17,234 nucleotides of DNA from CAZXIY01 sp964640935 (GCA_964640935.1 CAZXIY010000025.1:1-17234), one strand, 5' to 3'; positions 1-7,928 are shown, numbered from the stretch's first letter. A program made the numbers and translations. Notes: generated by a model from the sequence alone, not told the origin.

Positions 1-3000
1 CCTTCCATTGCTCCGACCTTACCGCCAATCATCTCGAGGACGTGGGCGATGGTCATACGCGACGGGATACCGTGGGGGTTGACTACGAGGTCGGGCGTGA
101 TGCCGTCCGCAGTGAACGGCATGTCGCACTGATCCACCAGGCGTCCGACGACTCCTTTCTGACCGTGTCTGGAACAGAACTTGTCGCCGAGCTCCGGGAC
201 CCTTTCATCCCTTACCTTGACCCTTACGAGCCTGGATCCGTTCTCGGATTCCGTGACCATGACGGAGTCCACGTATCCGGTCTCTCCCGGCCTTACGGTG
301 ACGGATGTCTCTCTCCTCTTCTGAGGCGTGAGGAAGTCCGTCTCCTCTTCCAGGAAACGGGGCGGAGATGTCTTTCCTATGAGAACATCGCTCCCGTGAA
401 CTTCGGATTCGGGCGAGATGAGACCGTCCTCACCGAGCGACGCATATGCGAGGTCGGCGCGGGCTCCCATCACATCGGGCGACGGGATCTCGAAGTGATC
501 CTCCTGTCCGCCCGGATAGCGGCGTTCCTCGGCACGGTACGTCCTCATGAACGTAGAGCGTCCGAGACCGCGCTGCACAGAGCTCTTGTTCATCACAAGG
601 GCATCTTCTATGTTGTATCCGTGATACGAAAGGACGGCTATGCAGAAGTTCTGTCCAGCCGGCCTGTGGTTGTATCCCATGAAATCCATGGTCTGGGTCT
701 GCACCATCGGCTTCTGCGGGTAATGCAGAAGGTGTCCGCGGGTGTCGGGCCTGATACGATAGTTGGACGCGGGGATACCCAGCGCCTGTTTTGCCATACC
801 TGCTCCCATTGTGACACGGGGAGACGAGTTGTGCTCGGGGTACGGAACGAGTCCGGATGCCACTCCGAGTATGACCATCGGGTCCATCTCCATGTGCGTG
901 TGCTCTTTGGTCAGGTTGGACGGCACGGTGAACTCGCCGTTGCAGTAGTTGCATCTGAGAACGACATCGCCCTCTTTGCCGGGGTTCATCCAGTCCACGT
1001 CGGTGGGCGACAGGGCATGTCCGCAGTGCTCGCATCTCGCCGGCGTCGTGAAGGCGTCTATGGCGATGAACGTGTCCTCTTCCTCTTCCGCGTCGAGCCA
1101 TTCCATGATCCCTTCGCGGAACAGGTCGTTCCACTTTACCTTGTGATCCCTGATGCCCTCGATGTGCTTCCTCGTGAGCATCGTCCTTCCGTCCTTCAAT
1201 ACAAGGAGCGGGCGTCTGAGACGGCCTTCGTCGCAGTTGATGATGACCTCTCCCATTTCCTCGTCGTAGCGTATGTTGATCTCGTTGGAGAGGAGACCGC
1301 ATCTCCTCCTGTCGCGGACCTCGGCGACGAGCCTCTTCGCATCGTCGTGCGTGCCTACGAGGTCCCCGTTGACGTACACACGGGTGCCCTGCTGGCTGAC
1401 CGTGGACAGATTGAGGTCCTTGAGCATCCACTTCACATCGGACTCCGGGAATCCTTCCGAGACGTCGATGATCAGCGCGGCGTTCTTGACCAGTCCGCAG
1501 TTCTGACCCTCAGGTGTCTCCGACGGGCAGAGTCTGCCCCACTGCGTCGGGTGGAGGTCACGGGCCTCGAAGTGAGGCTGGCTCCTCGTGAGCGACGATG
1601 TTATTCTTCTGAGGTGGGACATAGCGGACATGTTCGATGTCCTGTCGAGCAGCTGCGAGACTCCGGCGCGTCCTCCGACCCAGTTGCCTGTGGCGAGTGC
1701 GTGCAGTAGCTTGTGCGTGAGCAGGTCCGGACGGATGGACGAGGAGATCCTGATCTCCTCTTTCTTCCTTCCCCAGTTCCTCTCGAGCTGGTATTTCAGA
1801 TCCTTCATGAGGCTGTTGAAGCTGGTCCTGAACAGATCCTCCATGAGGTCGCCGGAGAGTTTGAGCCTCTTGTTGGCGTAGTGATCCTTATCGTCCTCTT
1901 TCCTTATGCCGAGCGAGAGCTCCAGAACAGAGCGTGCGATACGGCCGAGGAAGATCGCTTTCTTCATGCGGTCCGCTTCGGTGTCACCGAGGTGCGGAAG
2001 GAGCGAGCGGTCGAGTATGCTCTCGACCTTCTTCGTCCTGTATTCCTTCGCCTGACCGGCGGCGAAGTTCCTCTCGAGGAATGCGATCGCATCCTCTTTC
2101 GTGTGGTATCCGTTCGGAGCGTAGTTCTTCTTGTCGAAGCAACTCTCGATGTTGGAGTACACTATGTTCGCCATGGCCTCCTCGGACACTATGGTGTCGT
2201 AGATCTCCTGATCCGACTCCATTCCGAGTGCCTTCATAAGAGCGACGAGCGGTATGGAACCGGATGCGACCGGCACAGAGACCATTACCATTCCGTCCTT
2301 CTTCTTCTCGACGAGCGTCAGCGCGCGGTATCCCTCTCTCTGGGAGAACACTTTGGCGACTTCTACCGCGGAGCCGTACTTCTCGCTGTATTCGACCATG
2401 ACCCTGTTGGGGGCGAGGTCCTCAAGTGTTATGAGCACCCTTTCCGTCCCGCCTATGATGAAATAGCCGCCGGGATCCCTGGGGTCCTCTTTGTTCGTGA
2501 TGAGCTCGTTCGTGTACTCATCGTCGGACAGCTCGCGTTCTTTGCGCTCGCTGATGGCCGCCCTGTTGAGGTTGCAGCCTTTTGATTTGACCATCATCGG
2601 AAGGTCGCCGACGTGCACTGTCTCGGTCTCCTTCTCGACTCCGTCATCGATAACTGTGAAATCCACCGACACAGGTGCCATGTAGTTGAGGTTCCTGAGT
2701 CTGGCCTCCATCGGCGTGAGCTCGTGGCTGTAACCGTTGGCCTCCATGACCTTAGGCTGATCGACATGGATCGTGGCTCTTGCCTGATGGTCGATGTTGC
2801 CGTCCTCGTCCCTCTTCCTGCCGATGCGGATCTCGATGTTCCTTCCGCCGGTGCGTTCTGGGTCCAACTTTATGATCCCGCGTTCCGCATCGTCCGTCGG
2901 GACCCTCATGTCATCGACGATCTTCTGCATCCTGCTGTTGATGTTGTCGTTCGTAGCCAAGAAATCGTCGAAAGATGCGATGTGGTGGTTGACTATGCTG

Positions 3001-3035
3001 CGCTCTTCAAAATAAAGCTTTACAAGATCCCTCAT
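1..3035 (-). CDS. rpoB: DNA-directed RNA polymerase subunit B (unsplit), C-terminus beyond window
   Basis: Second-largest subunit of archaeal RNA polymerase, forming one side of the active-site cleft. The minus-strand frame is open from an ATG at 3035 to the window edge, giving 1011 residues without a stop; the last clamp-contacting part lies outside. Family signatures are clear: an N-terminus containing IVNHHIASFDDFL, the stretch PTQWGRLCPSETPEGQNCGL, SYHGYNIEDALVMNKSS, GDKFCSRHGQKGVVG, and HGIPSRMTIAHVLEMIGGKV at the truncated end. The gene is not split into B'' and B', unlike most euryarchaeal methanogens. A CxxC/CxxC pair (C668, C671, C695, C698) sits just before the segment equivalent to eukaryotic EIHPSMILGV and looks like an inserted zinc ribbon. 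rpoH stops 5 bp upstream, and a GAGGGG ribosome site within the end of rpoH precedes the ATG, so the two are co-transcribed. Large antisense open frames over this gene are shadows. Confidence 0.97.
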   Translation of the reverse strand, partial: MRDLVKLYFEERSIVNHHIASFDDFLATNDNINSRMQKIVDDMRVPTDDAERGIIKLDPERTGGRNIEIRIGRKRDEDGNIDHQARATIHVDQPKVMEANGYSHELTPMEARLRNLNYMAPVSVDFTVIDDGVEKETETVHVGDLPMMVKSKGCNLNRAAISERKERELSDDEYTNELITNKEDPRDPGGYFIIGGTERVLITLEDLAPNRVMVEYSEKYGSAVEVAKVFSQREGYRALTLVEKKKDGMVMVSVPVASGSIPLVALMKALGMESDQEIYDTIVSEEAMANIVYSNIESCFDKKNYAPNGYHTKEDAIAFLERNFAAGQAKEYRTKKVESILDRSLLPHLGDTEADRMKKAIFLGRIARSVLELSLGIRKEDDKDHYANKRLKLSGDLMEDLFRTSFNSLMKDLKYQLERNWGRKKEEIRISSSIRPDLLTHKLLHALATGNWVGGRAGVSQLLDRTSNMSAMSHLRRITSSLTRSQPHFEARDLHPTQWGRLCPSETPEGQNCGLVKNAALIIDVSEGFPESDVKWMLKDLNLSTVSQQGTRVYVNGDLVGTHDDAKRLVAEVRDRRRCGLLSNEINIRYDEEMGEVIINCDEGRLRRPLLVLKDGRTMLTRKHIEGIRDHKVKWNDLFREGIMEWLDAEEEEDTFIAIDAFTTPARCEHCGHALSPTDVDWMNPGKEGDVVLRCNYCNGEFTVPSNLTKEHTHMEMDPMVILGVASGLVPYPEHNSSPRVTMGAGMAKQALGIPASNYRIRPDTRGHLLHYPQKPMVQTQTMDFMGYNHRPAGQNFCIAVLSYHGYNIEDALVMNKSSVQRGLGRSTFMRTYRAEERRYPGGQEDHFEIPSPDVMGARADLAYASLGEDGLISPESEVHGSDVLIGKTSPPRFLEEETDFLTPQKRRETSVTVRPGETGYVDSVMVTESENGSRLVRVKVRDERVPELGDKFCSRHGQKGVVGRLVDQCDMPFTADGITPDLVVNPHGIPSRMTIAHVLEMIGGKVGAME

Positions 3036-3040
3036 AATAT

Positions 3041-3319
3041 TCAACCCCTCGTGACCAGCCTGTATGCGACGAATTCCTCCGCCGTCGGGCTTTTCCTTAC
3101 AACCTTCACGATACTGCCCTCCTCGATAGGATGACCCTCGATGTTCTCGAGCACTTTTATTCCTGCGTCGCTCTTTCTGATCTTCGGAAGCTGGTCGCAC
3201 GTGATACCCATTTTTTTGAGAATCGCGTCACCCTCTTCTTGGCTCAGTAGACAGTGCTCAGGCACGAGTTCATGCTTGAGGACATTAAACGAGATATTCT
3301 CTGCTGCCAAGTGTTTCAC
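3041..3319 (-). CDS. rpoH: DNA-directed RNA polymerase subunit H
   Basis: Small archaeal RNA polymerase subunit equivalent to the C-terminal domain of eukaryotic RPB5, 92 residues as given. Family landmarks are HELVPEHCLLS near residue 16, the QLPKI motif, and the C-terminal VKVVRKSPTAEEFVAYRLV; the loop before VKVVRK is several residues longer than I expect for the family. It lies directly upstream of rpoB, the standard archaeal order. The frame opens with GTG at 3319, immediately after an in-frame TAG. A better-supported start may be TTG at 3310, because the Shine-Dalgarno match AGGTGA lies 5 nt upstream of it; that would give 89 residues starting MAAENISF. A 7-bp hairpin lies in the leader just upstream (see 3332-3350). 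Confidence 0.95.
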   Translation of the reverse strand: MKHLAAENISFNVLKHELVPEHCLLSQEEGDAILKKMGITCDQLPKIRKSDAGIKVLENIEGHPIEEGSIVKVVRKSPTAEEFVAYRLVTRG

Positions 3320-3331
3320 CTACATTTTTTC

Positions 3332-3350
3332 CCCACTGCCGGTCAGTGGG
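3332..3350 (-). promoter_or_regulatory. Perfect 7-bp hairpin in the rpoH-rpoB leader
   Basis: CCCACTG and CAGTGGG flank a 5-nt loop. On the minus strand the structure ends 12 nt before the GTG of rpoH and is followed by an A-rich stretch, so it would form in the 5' leader of the rpoH-rpoB transcript. There is no T-run after it on the minus strand, so it does not look like a terminator of the upstream tRNA transcript. A regulatory or processing role is inference. Confidence 0.45.
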
Positions 3351-3432
3351 TAACCCGTTTGTGAGAAAACTCATGATTCATTCGATATTCCTCATACTTG
3401 ATCCAGCTCTGATCGCTCATGAAGTCCATCAG

Positions 3433-3506
3433 CGGGCCTGAAGGGATTCGAACCCTTGACCACCTGATTAAAAGTCAGATGCTCTACCTAGCTGAGCTAC
3501 AGGCCC
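3433..3506 (-). tRNA. tRNA-Lys(UUU)
   Basis: A 74-nt cloverleaf can be folded by eye. The acceptor arm GGGCCTG pairs perfectly with CAGGCCC, followed by discriminator G. The D arm contains TAGCTCAGCTAGGTAGAGCA, the anticodon loop reads C-T-TTT-A-A giving anticodon UUU, and the T arm is AAGGGTTCGAATCCCTT. CCA is not encoded and there is no intron. A TATA box lies upstream at 3548-3555. Lys(UUU) is a typical wobble-uridine substrate class for Elp3, which is encoded elsewhere in this window. Confidence 0.97.
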
Positions 3507-3547
3507 TTGGATAGCTTAAGCTTGTAATCAACGGGGAGCATATTCTC

Positions 3548-3555
3548 ATATATAA
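3548..3555 (-). promoter_or_regulatory. TATA box for tRNA-Lys
   Basis: TTATATAT on the minus strand. Its centre is about 45 nt upstream of the mature tRNA 5' end, predicting initiation near 3525 and a leader of about 19 nt to be removed by RNase P. Confidence 0.6.
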
Positions 3556-3587
3556 CACCTTTGCGGGCGCCATTATGACAACACGCC

Positions 3588-3647
3588 TGCGGACACGTCC
3601 GCATCGCGACGCTCCGGCCGATTTACGGCCGGTCCGGCCGTCGCGAT
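3588..3647. repeat. Two adjacent GC-rich inverted repeats upstream of cdc48
   Basis: First repeat: TGCGGAC-AC-GTCCGCA at 3588-3603. Second repeat: outer arms ATCGCGACG (3603-3611) and CGTCGCGAT (3639-3647), with inner arms CCGGCCG (3614-3620) and CGGCCGG (3626-3632) around an ATTTA loop. Both lie in the 212-bp gap between the divergent tRNA-Lys and cdc48 promoters, upstream of the cdc48 TATA box. They are not followed by a T-run. They could be operators, a small structured RNA or a relic of a repeat element; the sequence does not decide. Confidence 0.6.
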
Positions 3648-3690
3648 TCCGCCGCCGACCACGCTTGCTAGACGGGTGAAGGCGATAAGT

Positions 3691-3698
3691 GAAATAAA
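3691..3698 (+). promoter_or_regulatory. TATA box for cdc48, leaderless spacing
   Basis: GAAATAAA, centred about 25 nt before the cdc48 ATG at 3719. This spacing predicts transcription starting at the start codon. No Shine-Dalgarno sequence lies at a usable distance, which agrees. Confidence 0.5.
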
Positions 3699-3718
3699 CG
3701 TATCGCCATGGTCGCCCG

Positions 3719-5914
3719 ATGGAAGACTGCATCGAGCTGAAGGTCGCCGTGGCCCGCACCAAATCAGAAGTGGGCCTGGGAAGGGTCAGATTGGATTCTG
3801 CATCCGCCAAAAAACTGGGTCTCGAGCTCGGCGATGTGGTCGAGATCGTGGGCAAACGCACAGCGGCCGCCAAGATGCTGAAGGGTTCGGCCGATGACGA
3901 GGGCCGCGGACTGATCCGCATGGACGGTCTGACGAGGGCCAACGCCGGCGTCAGCGTGGACGAGAACGTCCGCGTGAAGAAGGCCGAGATGATACCTGCC
4001 GACAAGGTCATATTCGCCCCGAGCAGCATCCCGTCCGGAAAGAAGGTCTCCTTCCAGGACGGCGTTCAGGATATATTCAAAAAGGGTCTTCTGAACAGGC
4101 CGGTCATCAAAAGCAACGAGATCATCGTTCCTAACGTTGTCCTCATGGGCAATCTCGCGCCGTTCACGGTCGTGAACACCGTGCCCGCGGGCATAGTGAC
4201 CATAACGGCGGAGACCGAGATCGTCATCAAGGACGAGCCCGCCATAAAGAACGAGTGCTTCTCCAGCCAGGTCACATACGACGACGTCGGAGGCTTGGAG
4301 GACGAGCTGAGAAGGATCAGGGAGATGATCGAGCTCCCTCTGAAACATCCGGAGCTGTTCGACAGGCTCGGCATAAGCGCCCCGAAGGGCGTTCTGCTTT
4401 ACGGTCCGCCGGGCACAGGCAAGACGCTGATCGCGAAGGCTGTCGCCAAGGAATCCGGAGCGTCATTCTATTCCATTCAGGGCCCGGAGATAATGGGCCG
4501 CTACTACGGACAGAGCGAGGAACGCCTGAGGAAGGTGTTCAAGGAAGCGGAGGAGAACTCTCCGAGCATTTTGTTCCTGGACGAGATCGATTCCATCGCC
4601 CCTAACCGCGACTCGGTGTCCGGCGAGGTCGAGAGACGCGTCGTGGCCCAGTTGCTTACGCTTATGGACGGCCTGTCCGGAAGGGAGGGGCTCATCGTCA
4701 TCGCCGCGACCAACAGGGAGGAATCCATCGATCCAGCTCTCAGGAGGCCGGGCAGATTCGACCGCGAGATAGAGATCGGCATACCGGGACGCGACGGAAG
4801 GAACGAGATCCTCGGCGTGCATCTGAGGAACATGCCGTTGGCGGACGATGTGAAGACAGAAGCGTTAGCGGCCGTCACGCAGGGTTTCGTCGGAGCCGAC
4901 CTGGCGGCATTGGCCAGAGAGGCCGCAATGAAATGTCTGAGCCGCAGCATGTCAGAATTCGACCTGGACAAACCGGTGCCTCAGTCCGTCCTTTCGGAGA
5001 TGAGGGTCACGATGGAGGATTTCGTGAACGCCCTGGCGGACGTGGAACCTAGCGGCATGAGGGAGGTCATCGTGGACATCCCCAAGGTCAGATGGTCGGA
5101 CGTCGGCGGTCTGGAATCGATAAAGAAGGAGATACGCGAGGTGTTCATCCCGACCGAGGAGAAGAGGGCCTTCGAGCGTCTGGGGATCAAACCTCCGAAA
5201 GGCGTTCTGTTCTACGGACCCCCGGGTACGGGAAAGACGCTCATCGCGAAAGCGGTCGCGAACGAGTCCGGAGCGAACTTCATCTGCGTCAACGGACCTG
5301 AGATCGCCAGCAAATGGCTCGGAGAGACGGAGAAAGCGATACGCCAGATATTCAAACGCGCCAAGCAGATGGCGCCGTGCATCATATTCTTCGACGAGAT
5401 CGATTCCATAGCCCCGAGGCGCGGCCTGGGCGACAACAGCAATTGGGAAAGGGTGGTGAATCAGCTCCTTACATCGATGGACGGCATCGTCGGCCTCAGG
5501 AACGTGACCGTTATGGCCGCGACCAACCGCCCCGACATGATCGATCCCGCCCTGCTGAGACCGGGCAGATTCGACAAGATGATACTGATAGGGAAACCGG
5601 ACCTGGAGAGCCGCCTGAAGATCCTCGAGATACATACGAAGGATATGCCGCTCATGGACGTCGACCTCCTCTCGATCGCAGAGAAAACTGACGGATATGT
5701 CGGAGCCGACCTCGAATCGCTGTGCAGAGAGGCCGGTCTGATCGCATACCGCGAGGATCAGAACATCGAATTCGTCAACAAGAAGCATTTCGCGGCCGCA
5801 TTGAAGGCCGTGAAGCCGTCAGTGGACCAGAAGACCATGGAAGGTTTCGAATCGATCGGCACGGAAATGAAGAAACGCAGATCGAGCTACGACGACATAC
5901 CGTTCTACGGGTGA
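3719..5914 (+). CDS. cdc48: Cdc48/VAT-type AAA+ ATPase (p97 family)
   Basis: Hexameric protein unfoldase of 731 residues that extracts and unfolds substrates, in archaea probably feeding the 20S proteasome. The N-domain (double-psi barrel plus a second lobe) spans about 1-180. The D1 ATPase has Walker A GPPGTGKT at 229-236, Walker B with D288/E289, and arginine-rich LRRPGRFDRE at 341-350. D2 has Walker A at 500-507 and Walker B FFDEID with D559/E560. Pore loops are aromatic in both rings: GRYYG near 260 and SKWLG near 531. The protein ends in FYG, matching the hydrophobic-Tyr-any (HbYX) tail by which proteasomal ATPases dock on the 20S core. A leaderless start is supported by the TATA box at 3691. 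A PRC-barrel gene follows 4 bp after the stop. Confidence 0.97.
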   Translation: MEDCIELKVAVARTKSEVGLGRVRLDSASAKKLGLELGDVVEIVGKRTAAAKMLKGSADDEGRGLIRMDGLTRANAGVSVDENVRVKKAEMIPADKVIFAPSSIPSGKKVSFQDGVQDIFKKGLLNRPVIKSNEIIVPNVVLMGNLAPFTVVNTVPAGIVTITAETEIVIKDEPAIKNECFSSQVTYDDVGGLEDELRRIREMIELPLKHPELFDRLGISAPKGVLLYGPPGTGKTLIAKAVAKESGASFYSIQGPEIMGRYYGQSEERLRKVFKEAEENSPSILFLDEIDSIAPNRDSVSGEVERRVVAQLLTLMDGLSGREGLIVIAATNREESIDPALRRPGRFDREIEIGIPGRDGRNEILGVHLRNMPLADDVKTEALAAVTQGFVGADLAALAREAAMKCLSRSMSEFDLDKPVPQSVLSEMRVTMEDFVNALADVEPSGMREVIVDIPKVRWSDVGGLESIKKEIREVFIPTEEKRAFERLGIKPPKGVLFYGPPGTGKTLIAKAVANESGANFICVNGPEIASKWLGETEKAIRQIFKRAKQMAPCIIFFDEIDSIAPRRGLGDNSNWERVVNQLLTSMDGIVGLRNVTVMAATNRPDMIDPALLRPGRFDKMILIGKPDLESRLKILEIHTKDMPLMDVDLLSIAEKTDGYVGADLESLCREAGLIAYREDQNIEFVNKKHFAAALKAVKPSVDQKTMEGFESIGTEMKKRRSSYDDIPFYG

Positions 5915-5918
5915 TGAT

Positions 5919-6152
5919 ATGACAGAAGTATTCCTCGGAGAGGTTATAGGAAAGACCGCGATGACCAGCGGAGGATACCCGCTGGGCACGATAGAGAGCA
6001 TAGTCGCGGACACTGAGACCGGAGAACTGAGATACCTGCTGGTCAAATTGACGTCTGCATCGAAACCAGGTCAGAAGACCGATGCCAAAGGCAGAGCGGT
6101 CATTGCTTTCAACGGCCTGAAGCAGAGCGGCAGCAACATCATAATCTCTTGA
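5919..6152 (+). CDS. PRC-barrel domain protein
   Basis: 77-residue single-domain protein. The opening FLGEVIGKTAMTSGGYPLGT, followed by an acidic turn (VADTETGEL) and strand RYLLVKL, is the usual PRC-barrel pattern. No signal peptide or membrane segment is seen. It begins 4 bp after cdc48 stops, with GGGTGATG over the cdc48 stop as ribosome site, so the two are likely co-transcribed and perhaps translationally coupled. Stand-alone PRC-barrel proteins in archaea include cell-division factors (CdpB in haloarchaea) and RNA-associated proteins; which role applies here cannot be told. The 3' end overlaps the convergent Elp3 gene by 14 bp. Confidence 0.85.
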   Translation: MTEVFLGEVIGKTAMTSGGYPLGTIESIVADTETGELRYLLVKLTSASKPGQKTDAKGRAVIAFNGLKQSGSNIIIS

Positions 6153-7638
6153 CCATGTAAGGTCTAATCAGATCGTATCCCTGCGAACGGTAGTATCCTC
6201 TTACTCCCACGCCGCTGGTCACGCGCATCTCCGAGCATCCGTTTTCTCTAGCCGTGCGTTCGGCCTCGGCCAGAAGTTCTTTTCCGAATCCGCGGTGCTG
6301 CCAATCTTCGCCGTCCTTCCCGATCTGGGCCATCTTGCCGAAGACCTTCAGTTCCCTTATCGTACCGATGCCGGAACCGTCGAGTCTCAGACGTGCGTAC
6401 CCTATCAGCTTGTCCTCGTACGTCAGATTGATGAAATGCTCCCTTCCGCCGGATGCTTCGTAGACCAGATCGCCCATCTTTATCTCCGACGGATCGCCGA
6501 GCGATATGTCGCTGTGGCCGACCTCGCGGCAGCGTATGCATCTGCATTCCCTGCCGGTCTCCTTCAGCCTCTCCTGCACCAGCTGGCGGATGTTGCTCCT
6601 GAGTATCCCTGCGGCTATCTGCGGAGCAGGTATGTCGCGCTGTATCCTCTGTATGCGGACGTATTCGGGCACCATGGCCTTCATATCCGCCAGAAGAGCT
6701 GTCGCGGTGTCGACGTCGTACGGTTCGTAGTCGCCGGCCTTCCACATGTCATAGAGCTTCGTTCCCGCCACCACCAGCGTCGTATAGAATTTGAGCATGT
6801 CCGGCCTGAAATCCGGATCCGAGAAGACCCTGCCGAAACACTCCAGATCCTTCTCCGGGGACGATCCCGGAAGACCGGGCATGATATGATAGCATATCTT
6901 CAGACCGTGGTCCTTGCATCTCTTGGTCCCGTCAATGACCTCTTTCACGCCGTGGCCGCGGTCCACCGAAGCAAGTATCCCGTCATCCAGTATCTGCACG
7001 CCCAGCTCCACACGGGTAGCTCCCAGCTCCATAGAACGCTCTATCTGCTCGTCGGTGAAAACGTCCGGTCTGGTCTCGACCGTCAGGCCGACGCATCTGT
7101 GCTCCGCCGTCTCGTTCCATTCCTGGGCGGTGGCGGTGTCGGGAGCATCTCTGCCGTTCATGGCATCGAAGCATCTTCTGACGAACATGTCCTGATACTC
7201 GGGATCGCGGGACGTGAAGGTCCCCCCCATTATTATCAGATCTATCTTGTCGGTCCTGTGGCCGATCGCCTCGAGCTGCCTCATCCTCTCGGTGACCTGC
7301 CTGTACGGATCGAATTCGTTCCTCTCTGCGCGTCTGGCGGCAGGCTCCTTCCCGGTGTACGACTGCGGGGAATTGTTATCCACGCCGCCCGGACAGTACA
7401 TGCATTTCCCGTGAGGGCACGGATAAGGCGACGTCATGACGGCGACGACGGCGACGCCGCTCATCGTCCTCATGGGCTTCTTGATCAGGAACGGCTCGAC
7501 GTCCTCCCTCTCCTCCGGCGACACGTTCGCCAGTATCTCGGAGTTCGGAGGCACTTTGTCCAGACCGTACTCTCCGCACAGCCAGACCTTGTGCTTCTGA
7601 AGGTCGTCGCGGGTCTCTATCTCCCCGTTCAGTATCAT
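6139..7638 (-). CDS. elp3: Elp3: tRNA wobble-uridine carboxymethyl synthase (radical SAM + GNAT)
   Basis: Elp3 uses S-adenosylmethionine and acetyl-CoA to build the cm5 group on U34 of tRNAs. The 499-residue protein carries the radical SAM cluster motif CPHGKCMYCPGG (C74, C79, C82). The C-terminal acetyltransferase domain has the acetyl-CoA loop QHRGFGKELL near 447 and the GYYRSQGY signature near the end. The ATG at 7638 is the first canonical start available. However, the frame stays open upstream and reads EEASQKFSRRLIE directly before it, which resembles the conserved Elp3 N-terminal helix, so translation may begin at a non-standard codon (for example ATT near 7685). It follows the 83-residue gene, whose stop is at 7676, in one tight operon. 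The stop is TGA. Confidence 0.95.
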   Translation of the reverse strand: MILNGEIETRDDLQKHKVWLCGEYGLDKVPPNSEILANVSPEEREDVEPFLIKKPMRTMSGVAVVAVMTSPYPCPHGKCMYCPGGVDNNSPQSYTGKEPAARRAERNEFDPYRQVTERMRQLEAIGHRTDKIDLIIMGGTFTSRDPEYQDMFVRRCFDAMNGRDAPDTATAQEWNETAEHRCVGLTVETRPDVFTDEQIERSMELGATRVELGVQILDDGILASVDRGHGVKEVIDGTKRCKDHGLKICYHIMPGLPGSSPEKDLECFGRVFSDPDFRPDMLKFYTTLVVAGTKLYDMWKAGDYEPYDVDTATALLADMKAMVPEYVRIQRIQRDIPAPQIAAGILRSNIRQLVQERLKETGRECRCIRCREVGHSDISLGDPSEIKMGDLVYEASGGREHFINLTYEDKLIGYARLRLDGSGIGTIRELKVFGKMAQIGKDGEDWQHRGFGKELLAEAERTARENGCSEMRVTSGVGVRGYYRSQGYDLIRPYMVKRL

Positions 7639-7675
7639 CTCTATGAGACGCCTGCTGAATTTTTGGGACGCTTCT

Positions 7676-7927
7676 TCATCCGTAATAGATGTCCCTGCCT
7701 TTCTTGGGTTCCGGTTCGTTCTTTGCGCCGGATTCCAGGAGATCCAGATAGGATATCTGTTCGACGGGGATGTATCTCAGCTTCCCGCCGCTCATCTCCA
7801 TGACCAGGACGGTCTCGCTGCCCATCATGGAATATCCCTTGAACACGCCGATGGTGTCCTCCTTCTGCTCCGTTATCCTCACAAGATACTTTGTGCCCTT
7901 GCAGATCTCAAGATCGTTATCAGTCAT
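7676..7927 (-). CDS. Small conserved-looking beta-rich protein, function unknown
   Basis: 83 residues, not recognised with certainty. The body alternates short hydrophobic strands: KYLVRITE, DTIGVFKGYS, ETVLVMEM, KLRYIPVEQISYLDLLE. This is followed by a charged Lys/Glu/Pro tail ending GRDIYYG. The strand pattern with GVFKGY and IPVEQISYL is reminiscent of Sm-like small barrels, but this is only a resemblance. Its ATG lies 1 bp after the stop of the upstream winged-helix gene, and Elp3 follows, so it belongs to a three-gene transcript. The tight coupling and clean start make it a real gene. A role in RNA or tRNA handling is inference from context. Confidence 0.8.
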   Translation of the reverse strand: MTDNDLEICKGTKYLVRITEQKEDTIGVFKGYSMMGSETVLVMEMSGGKLRYIPVEQISYLDLLESGAKNEPEPKKGRDIYYG

Positions 7928-7928
7928 C

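Noticed and set aside
42..2585. Long plus-strand open frames (about 555 and 290 codons) opposite rpoB
   Set aside because: The minus-strand frame is unmistakable RpoB. The antisense frames have Arg/His/Val-rich, family-less sequence typical of shadows in GC-rich coding DNA.
6295..7803. 502-codon plus-strand frame opposite Elp3
   Set aside because: Shadow of Elp3, with no recognisable domain and no promoter.
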